From assembly GCA_016872725.1 (NCBI GenBank), contig VGZC01000005.1, forward strand, positions 1-64,000: DNA of 64,000 bases, in the 5' to 3' direction. Shown in pieces: positions 17,838 to 27,099 of this stretch (its first letter is position 1; each line of letters opens with the position of its first letter). The stretch comes from Planctomycetota bacterium (GTDB lineage Bacteria > Planctomycetota > Planctomycetia > Pirellulales > Pirellulaceae). A model generated the notes under the pieces. That model saw only the letters and a list, made by a program, of their open reading frames with translations, did no database searches and was not told the DNA's origin. A program made the position numbers and the translations under genes.

Positions 17838-18326
17838 CTAGCCGGCCGGATCGGAGCTTCGGCCTTCGCGAGGCGGTTCGAACGCGCGCCGCCGTTCGAG
17901 GGCGATGATCTTCTCGACGCGCCGAGCGTGGCGCCCGCCTTCGAATTCGGTGCTGAGCCACAGCGCGACGAGGTTGTCGATGTTGCGTTCGCCGAGCAGA
18001 TGGCTCGAGAGGCACAGCACATTGACATCGTTGTGGCGACGGCACATTTCGGCGTCGAATTCGTCGTGGCAGGTCGCGGCCCGGACGCCCGCGAACTTGT
18101 TGGCGGTGATCGCCATGCCGATCCCCGTGCCGCAGATCAGGATGCCCCGTTCGGCGTCCCCTTGCGACACGAGCGTCGCGACATGCGCGGCGATATCCGG
18201 GTAGTCGACGGCCTGCGTGTCCAGCGTCCCGACGTCGATCACCTCATGGCCCATTTGCCGAAGGAAGGGCAGCAGACGCGCCTTGACCTGCAAGCCTCGA
18301 TGGTCGTTTCCGACAGCCACGCGCAT
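17838..18326 (-). CDS. rpiB: Ribose 5-phosphate isomerase B
   Basis: 162 residues, RpiB/LacAB family enzyme interconverting ribose 5-phosphate and ribulose 5-phosphate. It opens with MRVAVGNDHRG (substrate-binding Asp and His), has VDYPDIAA, the conserved RGILICGTGIGMAITANK phosphate loop, and RRHNDVNVLCL. The last 20 residues are a charged tail. Its start lies 4 bp after the stop of the upstream YrdC/phosphatase fusion gene, so translational coupling is likely. In Bacillus the same three activities are adjacent as separate genes (ywlC, ywlE, ywlF). Confidence 0.95.
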   Translation of the reverse strand: MRVAVGNDHRGLQVKARLLPFLRQMGHEVIDVGTLDTQAVDYPDIAAHVATLVSQGDAERGILICGTGIGMAITANKFAGVRAATCHDEFDAEMCRRHNDVNVLCLSSHLLGERNIDNLVALWLSTEFEGGRHARRVEKIIALERRRAFEPPREGRSSDPAG

Positions 18327-18330
18327 GAGG

Positions 18331-19485
18331 TCATTCTCCGGGCAAGACGAGGGAATCGAGGGGTTGGATGTCGAGTTGATCGAGCCAGGCGATCAGGTTG
18401 CGTTCGATCTGATCGGCGCAGTGCTGGTACATTTCGAGCGGGCCGCCGATCGGATCGGCGATGTCGGCGCCGTCGAGGCTGACGACCTTGACGCGGCCCG
18501 CCGTGAACGGCCAGTGCGCCAGGATGGCGTCGCGGTGCCCGCGCGTCATCGTGAGGATCAGGTCGGCGAAACGGGCGAGGCGTTCGCTGAGCGGTTGCGA
18601 TTCGTGCGGCCTCAGATCGAGCCCGCGCTGCGCGAGGACGGCGACCGCCTCGGCCGATGGCCCCGATCCGCTCATCGCCGAAACCCCCGCGGACATCACC
18701 AGGATGCCCCGCGATTCGAGCGACTCGATCGGAACGTTGAACTTCCTGGCGAGCAGATTCCGCATGAGCCGTTCAGCCATGGGGCTGCGGCACGTGTTCC
18801 CCGTGCAGACAAACAACAGCATGTAGCCGGCCATCTGTCTCAGCGATGCGTCGGTCAAGACACCCATTCGGCGAACGATCAGCTTGAGCCCGTCGACGCG
18901 CACGACGGCTGGAGGTTGGGCGAACCGGCAGCGGCCATCGTCGAGCACGAGCGAGGCGTGGTCGTCGAGCCGTTCGACGGCTTCGGTCGCCGTCACGGCG
19001 GGAGGCGATCCGATCGGATGGGCGTTCGTCCAGACGACGGGTCCCGCGCACAGTCGAAGGACCGACTGGACGGTCGCATGCGCCGGAACGCGGAGCGCGA
19101 CCGTGCCGCGCGGCGCAACGGCCGCCCGCACGGCGTCGGGAAGGACGCGCAGCGCGCTGTCGGGATGCGTGTCGTCGACGATCATCGTGAGCGGCCCGGG
19201 CCAGCACCGCCGAGCGAGACGGCGAGCGAGGGGCGAAATCGCCGGAACGTAGTCCAGAGCGTCCTCGCCGCTCTTCAGCGCGAGCGACAAAGGTCTCGAC
19301 GCATCCGCTCCCTTCCACCGCGCCAACCGTTCCACCGCCGACGGTTCCAGAGCGCTCGCCGCGGCACCGTATACCGACTCCGACGGAAAACCGACAATAC
19401 GGCCCTCGGCCAGCGCCTGGACGGCCCGGTGGACGACGTCGCGCGGATCCTCCGTCCGCTTCAGATCGATGACGACAGGCGGCAT
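18331..19485 (-). CDS. Fusion: YrdC/Sua5-type domain plus LMW protein (arginine?) phosphatase
   Basis: About 384 residues in two domains. Residues 1-215 are a YrdC/Sua5 domain (GRIVGFPSESVYG, SRPLSLAL, CWPGPLTMIV, VALRVPAHA, WTNAHPIGSPPA), which in TsaC makes threonylcarbamoyl-AMP for tRNA t6A. From residue 222 there is a complete low-molecular-weight phosphatase: the P-loop VCTGNTCRSPMAE has its nucleophile Cys at 227, and the acid loop is ADIADPIGGPLEMY. The Thr after CTGN, and the DP-GG loop, match the arginine phosphatase YwlE rather than tyrosine phosphatases, which carry Ile or similar there. The P-loop's own Met at 222 suggests a gene fusion. ATG 19485 is preferred over a GTG nine bases upstream. 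Confidence 0.9.
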   Translation of the reverse strand: MPPVVIDLKRTEDPRDVVHRAVQALAEGRIVGFPSESVYGAAASALEPSAVERLARWKGADASRPLSLALKSGEDALDYVPAISPLARRLARRCWPGPLTMIVDDTHPDSALRVLPDAVRAAVAPRGTVALRVPAHATVQSVLRLCAGPVVWTNAHPIGSPPAVTATEAVERLDDHASLVLDDGRCRFAQPPAVVRVDGLKLIVRRMGVLTDASLRQMAGYMLLFVCTGNTCRSPMAERLMRNLLARKFNVPIESLESRGILVMSAGVSAMSGSGPSAEAVAVLAQRGLDLRPHESQPLSERLARFADLILTMTRGHRDAILAHWPFTAGRVKVVSLDGADIADPIGGPLEMYQHCADQIERNLIAWLDQLDIQPLDSLVLPGE

Positions 19486-19794
19486 GGAAACCACCGGGTT
19501 TCATGCGAGGTTTCGAGCGAAAAGGGGGCCGCCGGCGATCCGCGTCCGCCTCGGGGGTTCCGCCGAGTTCTCGTCGTACTATAGAAGACCCGGAAAGCGA
19601 CCGTCAAGGAGCGGTCAAGGAGCGGTGAACGTAGGACAAGCGTGCTCCTTTCCGGCACGGGACAAGATGTCATCGGTTCACGCCACGCCGGGAGCTTGCC
19701 CCACAGCTTGACACCCGGCGATCGGGACGTACAAATCATGGGTTCGCCGGACTCCGTTCGGCGCTCGTCGGAAACCGACCTGGGTTTCCACGTT

Positions 19795-19866
19795 TCCCGG
19801 GTGGTGTAATTGGCAACACAGCGGATTTTGGCTCCGCCATTCATGGTTCAAATCCATGCCCGGGAG
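19795..19866 (+). tRNA. tRNA-Gln (anticodon UUG)
   Basis: A 72-nt cloverleaf folds fully. The acceptor stem TCCCGGG (19795-19801) pairs with CCCGGGA (19859-19865), discriminator G. The D stem is GTGT/ACAC, the anticodon stem GCGGA/TCCGC with loop TTTTGGC and anticodon TTG (19828-19830). The variable region is 4 nt, and the T stem CATGG/CCATG has the TTCAAAT loop. CCA is not encoded. It reads CAA and, by wobble, CAG. It is convergent with uvrC, whose stop lies about 15 bp downstream. Confidence 0.95.
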
Positions 19867-19880
19867 TTCCCCTCCCCGCG

Positions 19881-21278
19881 TCAGCCCGCGCCTTCGACGT
19901 CGTCGAGGTTCGACTTGCGGCGCAGGATGTGATGATAGTGCTGAGCGAAACGGTGCGCCTCGTCCCGCACATACTGCAGGAGGCGCAGGGCGAACGCGTG
20001 GCGGCTCAATCGCAGCGATTCCGCCTGGCCCGGCAAGAAAATCTCCTCCTCGCGTTTGGCGAGCGAGAGGAGAGTGGGCGGATCGATCGCCTGTTCCCGG
20101 AATGCGGCGAGCGCCGCGTTCAATTGGCCCTTGCCTCCGTCGATCAGCACGATGTCCGGGAACGGTTCCCCGTCGGCCCGCAATCGTCCGTATCGCCGGC
20201 CGACCACCTCGTGGATGCTCCGGAAGTCGTCGATGCCCTCGACTTGCCGGATCTTGTAGCGGCGGTATCCGGGTTTGAACGGGAGACCGTCGAGGAACTG
20301 CACGACGCTCGCCACCGTCTGATCGCCGGCGAGATGCGCGATGTCGATCCCTTCGATGGTTCGCGGAGGTTCGTCGAGCTTCAGGATCTTCCGGAGGCCG
20401 ACGAGACCTTTTTGCGGATCGACATGGAAGACTTCGGGCTGCGCGTGGGTGTCGAGATCGCCGCGCTGGTCGAGTGATTCGAGCATGGCGATTTCGTCGC
20501 GCATTCGGGCCGCTTCCTCGAATCGGAGTTCCTTCGCGGCCGACCGCATTTCGTCGCCCATTTGGGAGAGCAGGTCCTTCTTGCGGCCTTCGAGGAACAT
20601 CTGGAGCCGGCGGATGTCGCGCCGGTATTCCGCCTTGCCGATCCTCAGATTGCAGGGCGCCGTGCATTGGCGGATGCTGGCGAGCAGGCAGGGTCGGAAC
20701 CACTTCCAACGCTCGTCCCCTTCGTCGATCTCCAGCCCGCACGTGCGGAACTGGAAGATGCGTTGGAGGACCTGCACGGCGCCGCGGAGCGAACCGGCGC
20801 TGGGAAACGGTCCATACAGCTTCGCGCCCGAGGCCCACGGTTCGCGCGTGACCTCGACCCTCGGAAAATCGTCGCGGGTCGTGATCATCAGGTAGGGAAA
20901 CGTCTTGTCGTCCTTGAGTTCCCGGTTGTGTTTGGGTTGGATGTCCTTGATGAGCCGGGACTCGACGAGCAGCGCGTCGACTTCGCTCTCGCATTCGATG
21001 AAGTCGACGTCCGCGATTTCGCCGACCCACGACGCGGTCCTGGATTCCTCGAGGGCCGCCTTGAGGAAATAGCTCCCCGCGCGGGAGCGGAGGTTCTTGG
21101 CCTTTCCCACATAGACGACCCGTCCGGCGGCGTCCTTCATCAGGTAGACACCGGGGGTCTGCGGGAATTCGCGGACTTTCGCGCCCGCCGCGCGCCATGC
21201 CGTCCGCTCCGAGTCCGGGCTGCCCGGGATGTTTGTTTCGGCCTCCGGATCGCCGGGCCCAGGTTCGTTCGTCTCCAT
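19881..21278 (-). CDS. uvrC: UvrC-like excinuclease subunit lacking the C-terminal HhH domain
   Basis: 465 residues; UvrC makes both incisions around DNA damage with UvrA and UvrB. The N-terminal GIY-YIG domain is clear (TPGVYLMKD, VVYVGKAKNLRSR, ALLVESRLIKDIQPKHN). A cysteine region follows (RPCLLASIRQCTAPC), then the UVR domain and the RNase H-like endonuclease core (GIDIAHLAGDQTVAS, IVLIDGGKGQLNAAL, LLSLAKREEEIF, HRFAQHYHH). It ends about 20 residues after this core, whereas E. coli UvrC (about 610) continues with tandem helix-hairpin-helix motifs. No frameshifted HhH sequence is apparent at the 3' end. The tRNA-Gln gene is convergent. Confidence 0.92.
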   Translation of the reverse strand: METNEPGPGDPEAETNIPGSPDSERTAWRAAGAKVREFPQTPGVYLMKDAAGRVVYVGKAKNLRSRAGSYFLKAALEESRTASWVGEIADVDFIECESEVDALLVESRLIKDIQPKHNRELKDDKTFPYLMITTRDDFPRVEVTREPWASGAKLYGPFPSAGSLRGAVQVLQRIFQFRTCGLEIDEGDERWKWFRPCLLASIRQCTAPCNLRIGKAEYRRDIRRLQMFLEGRKKDLLSQMGDEMRSAAKELRFEEAARMRDEIAMLESLDQRGDLDTHAQPEVFHVDPQKGLVGLRKILKLDEPPRTIEGIDIAHLAGDQTVASVVQFLDGLPFKPGYRRYKIRQVEGIDDFRSIHEVVGRRYGRLRADGEPFPDIVLIDGGKGQLNAALAAFREQAIDPPTLLSLAKREEEIFLPGQAESLRLSRHAFALRLLQYVRDEAHRFAQHYHHILRRKSNLDDVEGAG

Positions 21279-21425
21279 ACCGTATCAATATGCGCGGCGG
21301 CGGCCGCCGAGGGAACCACGCTCCGCCGTGCTCCGCGTCGAGGGGAGCCGTTGGAATCCGCCCGCACGGTCTGCTCTAATGGTGCCGGTGCGGCCGATGC
21401 GGCCGATGGGCGATCCGGAATATCC

Positions 21426-22307
21426 ATGGCGCGTTCCGTTCCAAACTCGACGCTGGACCCGCACGAAGGGCCCTACTTCATCGAGCTGCTCTACGCGGAG
21501 CCGCCGAGCATCCCGAAGGCGGACCTGTTCGACGCGTTGAAGGACCGATGTCCGGGCATCGCGCCGCTGGTGCGCGATGCCGATTCCGACCTGCTCGCAT
21601 TCGTCCACACACGCCATTCGGTGCGGTATCGCGACGGAACGCTCCCCGCCCAATGCCTGATCGCCGAATCGAGCAAGCCGACCTCGCCCGATAGGCTCGT
21701 CGATGCCGTGCGTCAATCGTGGCGGTTTCCCGAAGTGGAATCGCTCATCGAGGACGCCGGCGTGTCGATGCTGGTGAGCGACCTGATGGCGAGCGGCCTG
21801 CCGCACAAGGATCGGTTGGGCCTCTTCCAGCAGTGCGTTGCCGCCGTGCTCGAAACGGCCATGCCGCTCGCCATCCACTGGTCGCCGACACAGCAGATCA
21901 TTCCTCCGCGCGCCTACCTCGACGCGGTCGCCGACCCGAGCGTCCATCTCTTCGCGCGTCCCGGAGCCTTGAATGTCCGCCTCTTCCGGATCACCGGGTA
22001 CGACGGCGCCGAGGACGCGTCGTGCGAGGATCTGCTCATGGACACGCTCGGGCTCGCCGCGCTCGGACTTCCCGATCTGCAGTGCCATTTCCGACGGCTC
22101 GAACCGAACGACGTTTCGCACGTCCTGTACAACACGGCCATCTATCTCTTCGACGAGGGCCCGGTGATCGAGACGGGGCACACGATCGCGGGCGTTCGCG
22201 AGGACGATCGATGGGAATGCCGGGGCATGGAGGCGATCTGGAAGCCGGCCCGCGAGGTGCTCGACATCGATCCGGGCCCCCGCCATTCGGCTCGTCGCGG
22301 AACATGA
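21426..22307 (+). CDS. DUF4261-like protein
   Basis: About 293 residues, cytosolic. The pattern LLYAEPPSIPKADLFDALKDR, LIAESSKP near the start, AVLETAMPLAIHWSPTQQIIPP in the middle, and DLQCHFRRLEPNDVSHVLYNTAIY with a final DEGPVIETGHTIAG matches the DUF4261 arrangement as I recall it; function unknown. The ATG at 21426 is the first that does not run into the uvrC promoter. No strong ribosome binding site is visible, so the start is uncertain by a few codons. Confidence 0.7.
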   Translation: MARSVPNSTLDPHEGPYFIELLYAEPPSIPKADLFDALKDRCPGIAPLVRDADSDLLAFVHTRHSVRYRDGTLPAQCLIAESSKPTSPDRLVDAVRQSWRFPEVESLIEDAGVSMLVSDLMASGLPHKDRLGLFQQCVAAVLETAMPLAIHWSPTQQIIPPRAYLDAVADPSVHLFARPGALNVRLFRITGYDGAEDASCEDLLMDTLGLAALGLPDLQCHFRRLEPNDVSHVLYNTAIYLFDEGPVIETGHTIAGVREDDRWECRGMEAIWKPAREVLDIDPGPRHSARRGT

Positions 22308-22649
22308 CGGCCGGGCGTAACGACCGCGCCGCCGCGGCCCGGTCCAACCGATTTCGCCGATCGCGCCGATCGCGGGGCGCGCGCATCGAGCGAACGGCAC
22401 GAAACAGGACCGGAATTCGCGAGTCGATTTGACGCGACCGGGATTCCGTCCTATTTGTTTCAATGGTCAGCCTGTCGCCTTCGCAACGCAATCGATCCGC
22501 CGGTCGTTCCGTCGAACGGAACGATCGCATGGCCGGCGCGGTGCGCCGGGACGCGTTCGCGTCCATTCCGGTGTTGCCCCTGATCGCGCAATGAAGTGCC
22601 CCGCGCGGAGCCCGCGGCGCGCCGATCGCCGTCCCGACGAGGTGCCCTC
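22308..22649. other. Intergenic region upstream of the RTX-calpain gene
   Basis: No gene is visible. It is GC-rich with GCCGATCGC repeats. It presumably holds the promoter of the protease gene. The ribosome binding site is CGAGGTG before the ATG at 22650. Confidence 0.35.
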
Positions 22650-24224
22650 ATGAACGCGAGCCGATGGTGGAGTCGAAACGGAACGAAATCATCGGCGCGG
22701 AGAAACCGCAAGCGGAGGCAGCGGCGCCGAGGCCCGGGCATGACGATGGAACGGCTTGAAAGCCGCGACCTCATGGCCGTCTCGTCGCTCTGGTTCAGCG
22801 GAAGCATGCTCGTCGTTCAGTCCAACAACCTCGCGACGAACGTCGAAGTCAGCCGCGTCGGGGCGAACGTCGTCGTCAATGACGTCGGAAGCCGCAAATC
22901 GTGGGCGTATGCGGCGAATCTGGTCTCCGCCGTCGAGTTCCAGGGCGGGGCCGGAAACGACCGGTTCGTCGACCTCATCGCCACCATGACCGTCCGGTGT
23001 TTCGGTTTCGGCGGAAACGACTACCTTCAAGGCGCCGGTGGAAACGACTATCTCGACGGCGGCGACGGCAACGACACGCTCGTCGCGCTCGGCGGCAACG
23101 ATACGCTCGTCGGAGGCGCCGGCAATGACGTCCTTCAGGGCGGCGAAGGCGCCGACAGCGTGTGGGGCGGCGCCGGAAACGACCTGCTCCTGGGCGAAGG
23201 CGGCGATGATCAGCTCGTCGGCGAATCCGGCGACGATCAGCTCAACGGCGGCGCGGGCATCGACCGCATGTTCGGCGGCGCCGGCAACGATACGCTCGTC
23301 GCGATCGACAACGTGATCGGCGATTTCACGCAGGGAGACGAAGGCGGCGACACCTATTGGCTCGACCTCGACGCGACGACCGACCTGGTGGCCGGCGCTT
23401 CGTCCGACGACACGACGCACCTCGTTCGATCGTTCGCGAACGGCGCGGACCGGACGCTCGACGGCGACCGCATCGCCGATCCGAAAGCCCTGTCGAACCA
23501 CGTCTACAAATCGTTCGCCGGACGACCGCTCTTCTCGTCCGCCGGGCCGGCCTATTCCGACATCCGCCAGGGCGCGGTCGGCGATTGCTATCTGCTCGCC
23601 GGGCTGAGCGCGATCGCGATGGATGCTCCACGGATGCTCCGGCAAAACCTGGTTGATTTCAACGACGGGACGTTCGGCATCCGGCTCGGCAACAACTTCT
23701 ATCGCGTCGACAGCGACCTGCCGGTCGCGAACAGCCGCAGCGCGAATCCGGCGTACGCGGGGTTCGGTGCCGAGGGCAGTCTTTGGGTCGCGCTGGTGGA
23801 AAAGGCGTTCACCTACTACCGCAAGGGCGCAGGCACCTACGCGTCGATCGTCGGAGGTTGGGGCGTCGAAGCCAACCTCGCCTTCGGAACGCGCGCCCCG
23901 GGCGATCGCGACATGACCCGATACGCCAACGCGACGTCGCTCGCGAACGAGGTCTTCAATCGGTGGAGCACCTACGGCGCCGTCACGATCGGATTCCTCG
24001 GGCAGAAACGGCCGGGAGTCGGCAATGCCCCGCTGATCATGGGCCACATGTACACGGTCATCTCCGTGACCCTCACGAACGGAGCGGTGACCGGCATCAC
24101 GGTGCGGAACCCATGGGGAGTCGACGGCGTCGCGAACAGCTCGAACCCGAACGACGGTCTCGTCACGCTCACGCCCGATCAACTCTTCTGCTACACGGGC
24201 CGCGTGAATTGGGGCGCCGTATGA
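22650..24224 (+). CDS. Calpain-family cysteine protease with RTX repeats
   Basis: About 524 residues. The N-terminus is highly basic, then [16 protein letters not shown], a motif found near the start of many planctomycete exported proteins in place of a classical signal peptide. Residues about 110-230 carry repeated GGxGxD nonapeptides ([13 protein letters not shown] types), the calcium-binding RTX beta-roll. The calpain catalytic domain follows: Cys313 in VGDCYLLAG, His466 in MGHMYTV and Asn487 in VRNPWG, all three residues present. The protein is probably calcium-regulated and exported; the substrate is unknown. The gene ends 18 bp before the convergent dehydrogenase gene. Confidence 0.9.
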   Translation: MNASRWWSRNGTKSSARRNRKRRQRRRGPGMTMERLESRDLMAVSSLWFSGSMLVVQSNNLATNVEVSRVGANVVVNDVGSRKSWAYAANLVSAVEFQGGAGNDRFVDLIATMTVRCFGFGGNDYLQGAGGNDYLDGGDGNDTLVALGGNDTLVGGAGNDVLQGGEGADSVWGGAGNDLLLGEGGDDQLVGESGDDQLNGGAGIDRMFGGAGNDTLVAIDNVIGDFTQGDEGGDTYWLDLDATTDLVAGASSDDTTHLVRSFANGADRTLDGDRIADPKALSNHVYKSFAGRPLFSSAGPAYSDIRQGAVGDCYLLAGLSAIAMDAPRMLRQNLVDFNDGTFGIRLGNNFYRVDSDLPVANSRSANPAYAGFGAEGSLWVALVEKAFTYYRKGAGTYASIVGGWGVEANLAFGTRAPGDRDMTRYANATSLANEVFNRWSTYGAVTIGFLGQKRPGVGNAPLIMGHMYTVISVTLTNGAVTGITVRNPWGVDGVANSSNPNDGLVTLTPDQLFCYTGRVNWGAV

Positions 24225-24242
24225 GGCCGTCCCAGGAACGGC

Positions 24243-25253
24243 TCAACACCATTCCGCCTTGGTCACGACATTGCGGAGCGGCTGGCCGAGCGCGAATCGG
24301 CGGACATTGTCGACGAGCGTTTCGAGGTGCCGTTCGGGGACGCGCGGCGAGTATCCGGCGATGTGCGGCGTGAGGATCACGTTCGGAAATCGCCACAGGG
24401 GATGGTCGCTCGGAAGGGGTTCCTGTTCATAGACGTCGAGCGCGGCGCCGGCGATTTCGCGCGCGTCGAGCGCCGCGACGAGGTCGTCGAGCCGGACGAT
24501 GGCGCCGCGACCGATGTTGATCAGGAACGCGGTCGGCCGCATCCGCCCGAAAACGGCCCGATGGAACATGCCGACCGTTCGCGGCGTCTGCGGCGCGGCG
24601 ATCACGACATAGTCGCTTTCCCCGAGAAGGCGGTCGATCTCTTCGACGGGCCATAACGCGTCGACTTCGGACGGCCGTTCGCGGCGCAGCGCGTCGACCG
24701 CGAGCACGCGCATGCCGAACGAGCCGGCGCGCCGCGCGATCTCCGACCCGATGCATCCCAACCCGACGACACCCAGCGTCTGATCGCCCAGGTGCCGATG
24801 GCTCCGGTCGATCTCGGTGACGACCGAAGGGCCGATCAGCGATGAGGCCCTCTGCGTGTCGCCGCCCAGCGGTTCCCATCGGGCGTCGACCTGGTTCCGA
24901 ATGTAGATGTGCAGATTGCGCGCGAAGCAGATCACATACCCCATGACCTGATCCGCGATGACGTCGGAAAAAAGGCCCCGCATGTTCGTGAGGACGGCGG
25001 GATGCCCGATCAACTCGGGGAACATGTAGTGCTCGAGGCTCGCGGTGGGGGATTGAATCCACCGGAGCCGCGTCGCGGCGGCGAGCAGATCGGCCGTGAT
25101 CTTGCCGTAGAACGCGTCCGCCTCCGGCATCGCGCGCCGCGCCGCGCCGAGATCGGTCGCATTGATAACGCGCATCGAGCCCGCCGCCTCGGCCACACGC
25201 GCGAGGCGATCCGGATCGAGCGGCGGATAAACGACCAACGTATCTTCGCGCAT
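24243..25253 (-). CDS. D-isomer specific 2-hydroxyacid dehydrogenase
   Basis: About 336 residues, NAD(P)-dependent oxidoreductase interconverting 2-hydroxy and 2-oxo acids. The Rossmann motif is VGLGCIGSEIARRAGSFGM. The catalytic set is visible: Arg in NIGRGAIV, Glu in the following LDVYEQEPLP, and His in NVILTPHIAGYSP. The ATG at 25253 has GGGGAGG just upstream. Substrate (glyoxylate, hydroxypyruvate or other) cannot be read. It is convergent with the RTX-calpain gene and divergent from the DUF1800 gene at 25461. Confidence 0.93.
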   Translation of the reverse strand: MREDTLVVYPPLDPDRLARVAEAAGSMRVINATDLGAARRAMPEADAFYGKITADLLAAATRLRWIQSPTASLEHYMFPELIGHPAVLTNMRGLFSDVIADQVMGYVICFARNLHIYIRNQVDARWEPLGGDTQRASSLIGPSVVTEIDRSHRHLGDQTLGVVGLGCIGSEIARRAGSFGMRVLAVDALRRERPSEVDALWPVEEIDRLLGESDYVVIAAPQTPRTVGMFHRAVFGRMRPTAFLINIGRGAIVRLDDLVAALDAREIAGAALDVYEQEPLPSDHPLWRFPNVILTPHIAGYSPRVPERHLETLVDNVRRFALGQPLRNVVTKAEWC

Positions 25254-25460
25254 GCGAGCCGACCTCCCCTTGCGTTCGTTGTGACGCGCCGCGCACGGCG
25301 TTCCCCACGCGATTCTCCGAGCGGCAACCGAGCATTCCCGACGGACCGTGCGACGACCGGGTGAACGGTGCGCCGCGCCGCGACAAGATACCATCGGTCG
25401 GTCCAGTGTGCTATTCTGAAGCCCGCACAGGGTTCGGATTTCTCGAACAGGGGCGGAGTC

Positions 25461-27044
25461 ATGCGTTGGTTTGATGCGTACGACGGTCCGTGGACGCGCG
25501 ATGAGGCGGCCCATTTGGGTCGTCGAGCGGGATTCGGGCGGCGGCCCGACGAATTGACCCGAATGGTCGAATGGGGCCTCGATCGGACCGTCGATGGAAT
25601 CGTCGACTACCCGGTCGTGGACGAGGAACTTGAAGCCGAGATCGCCGCGCTGCCCGAAATCCTCGCCGTCGATCGGAACGGCCAAGAGAAGCCGGTCGGG
25701 AGCATCAAGGTCCCGTTCTACGAGTGGGACCTGCAAAACCACTGGATCTTCCGGATGATCCGGACCCGACATCCGCTACAGCAACAGCTCCAGTTGTTCA
25801 TGCACGATCACCTCGTGTCCGACTGGCAGAAGGTCTGGGCGACGATCACCGACGCCGATGTGCGAGGTCCGACCGGATTCAATCGGGGCGCGCTGAACCC
25901 GTGGACGCAGAAAATCGTCGGCCGACAATACCGGTTGCTGCGCGACGCGAGCCACGGACCGTACCGCGCTCTGCTGCGCGCCGTCCTGCGCGACCCGGCA
26001 ATGCTCATCTATCTCGACAACCGGATCAACACCAAGGAAAAACCCCAAGAGAATTTCGCGCGGGAATTGCTTGAACTGTTCACGATGGGCGTCGGCAACT
26101 ACACCGAACACGACGTGCGGGAAATCGCCCGAGCGCTCACCGGCGAGGCGCTCAACGAGCGGGAAGCCGACCATTGGCCGTTCGAGTACGAGTTCCAGGC
26201 CGATCGGCACGACGGGGAAGTCAAGACGGTCTTCGGAAAGGAAGTGCGCTCCGACATGCCGGGCGGCGAAGCCGATCGGATCATCGACTTGATCCTGGAT
26301 CACGTCAGCGGCGCTCCGATCAGTCCCGCGCACGCGCGGGTGCCGGCGGCCGCGCTGCACCTGGCGTGGAAGTTCCTCGGCTGGTTCGTGTTCGAATCGA
26401 TTCCGATCGATCATCCGGCGGTCGAGGAATTGGGCGCGTTCTTCTATGAAACGCGGGTGGACGGCGACAATTACCAGGTGCGCGAGGTCCTTCGGAAGAT
26501 CTTCAAGTCGCGGTTCTTCCACGACGAATCGTATCGATACCGCATGGTGAAGCACCCCATGGACTACATGGTCATGGCCGCGCGCAACGTCGAACTCGAT
26601 GAATTCGCCTGCGTGACGCGCTGGCCGCTCAACAAGATGGGAGTGCCGGTCTGGACGGCCGAGATGGGCATGCGGCTCTACGGAGCGCCCAACGTGTCGG
26701 GATGGGAGCATGGTCGGGCATGGATCAACTCGGGGAACCTGATCGCGCGTTTCAATCTGGCGGGCGGCATGTCGGGCGCCGACTTCATGACCCCGGCGTA
26801 TTGCGACCGGCTGATCGCCCAAGGGCATGTCGACTCCGAGTCGGATACGGAAGGCATCGTCGAGTACTTCCGCGCTCGACTGCTCCAGGCCGAATTGCGT
26901 CCGGCCGAAAAGCAGTCGCTCGACGCGATGGTGGCGGCGATCGGCGCGTCGCCGTCCGAAGCGGACCCTTCCACGGTCTTCCAGCGGCGCGTACGCGCCT
27001 GTTTCCACGTCATGATGACGTTTCCCCGATATCAGTTGAAATGA
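25461..27044 (+). CDS. DUF1800 family protein
   Basis: About 527 residues. It carries the DUF1800 hallmarks: HLGRRAGFG near the start, MHDHLVSDWQKVW, RDPAMLIYLDNRINTKEKPQENFARELLELFTMG (a long conserved run at about residues 175-215), EIARALTGE, and a C-terminal VWTAEMGMRLYGAPNVSGW. No signal peptide is evident. In planctomycetes DUF1800 genes are usually followed directly by DUF1501 genes; here the DUF1501 gene starts 55 bp downstream. Function is unknown. The mirror-image pair at 37457-42295 is a paralogous copy. Confidence 0.92.
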   Translation: MRWFDAYDGPWTRDEAAHLGRRAGFGRRPDELTRMVEWGLDRTVDGIVDYPVVDEELEAEIAALPEILAVDRNGQEKPVGSIKVPFYEWDLQNHWIFRMIRTRHPLQQQLQLFMHDHLVSDWQKVWATITDADVRGPTGFNRGALNPWTQKIVGRQYRLLRDASHGPYRALLRAVLRDPAMLIYLDNRINTKEKPQENFARELLELFTMGVGNYTEHDVREIARALTGEALNEREADHWPFEYEFQADRHDGEVKTVFGKEVRSDMPGGEADRIIDLILDHVSGAPISPAHARVPAAALHLAWKFLGWFVFESIPIDHPAVEELGAFFYETRVDGDNYQVREVLRKIFKSRFFHDESYRYRMVKHPMDYMVMAARNVELDEFACVTRWPLNKMGVPVWTAEMGMRLYGAPNVSGWEHGRAWINSGNLIARFNLAGGMSGADFMTPAYCDRLIAQGHVDSESDTEGIVEYFRARLLQAELRPAEKQSLDAMVAAIGASPSEADPSTVFQRRVRACFHVMMTFPRYQLK

Positions 27045-27099
27045 ACCACGGCCTTTCGGCGCGAACCGTGTAACCCAAGCGAATCAAGGATCCGATACG

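Noticed and set aside
22308-22649. Repeated GCCGATCGC words upstream of the calpain gene as a repeat element
   Set aside because: Too few and irregular, and such words are common throughout this genome's GC-rich DNA.
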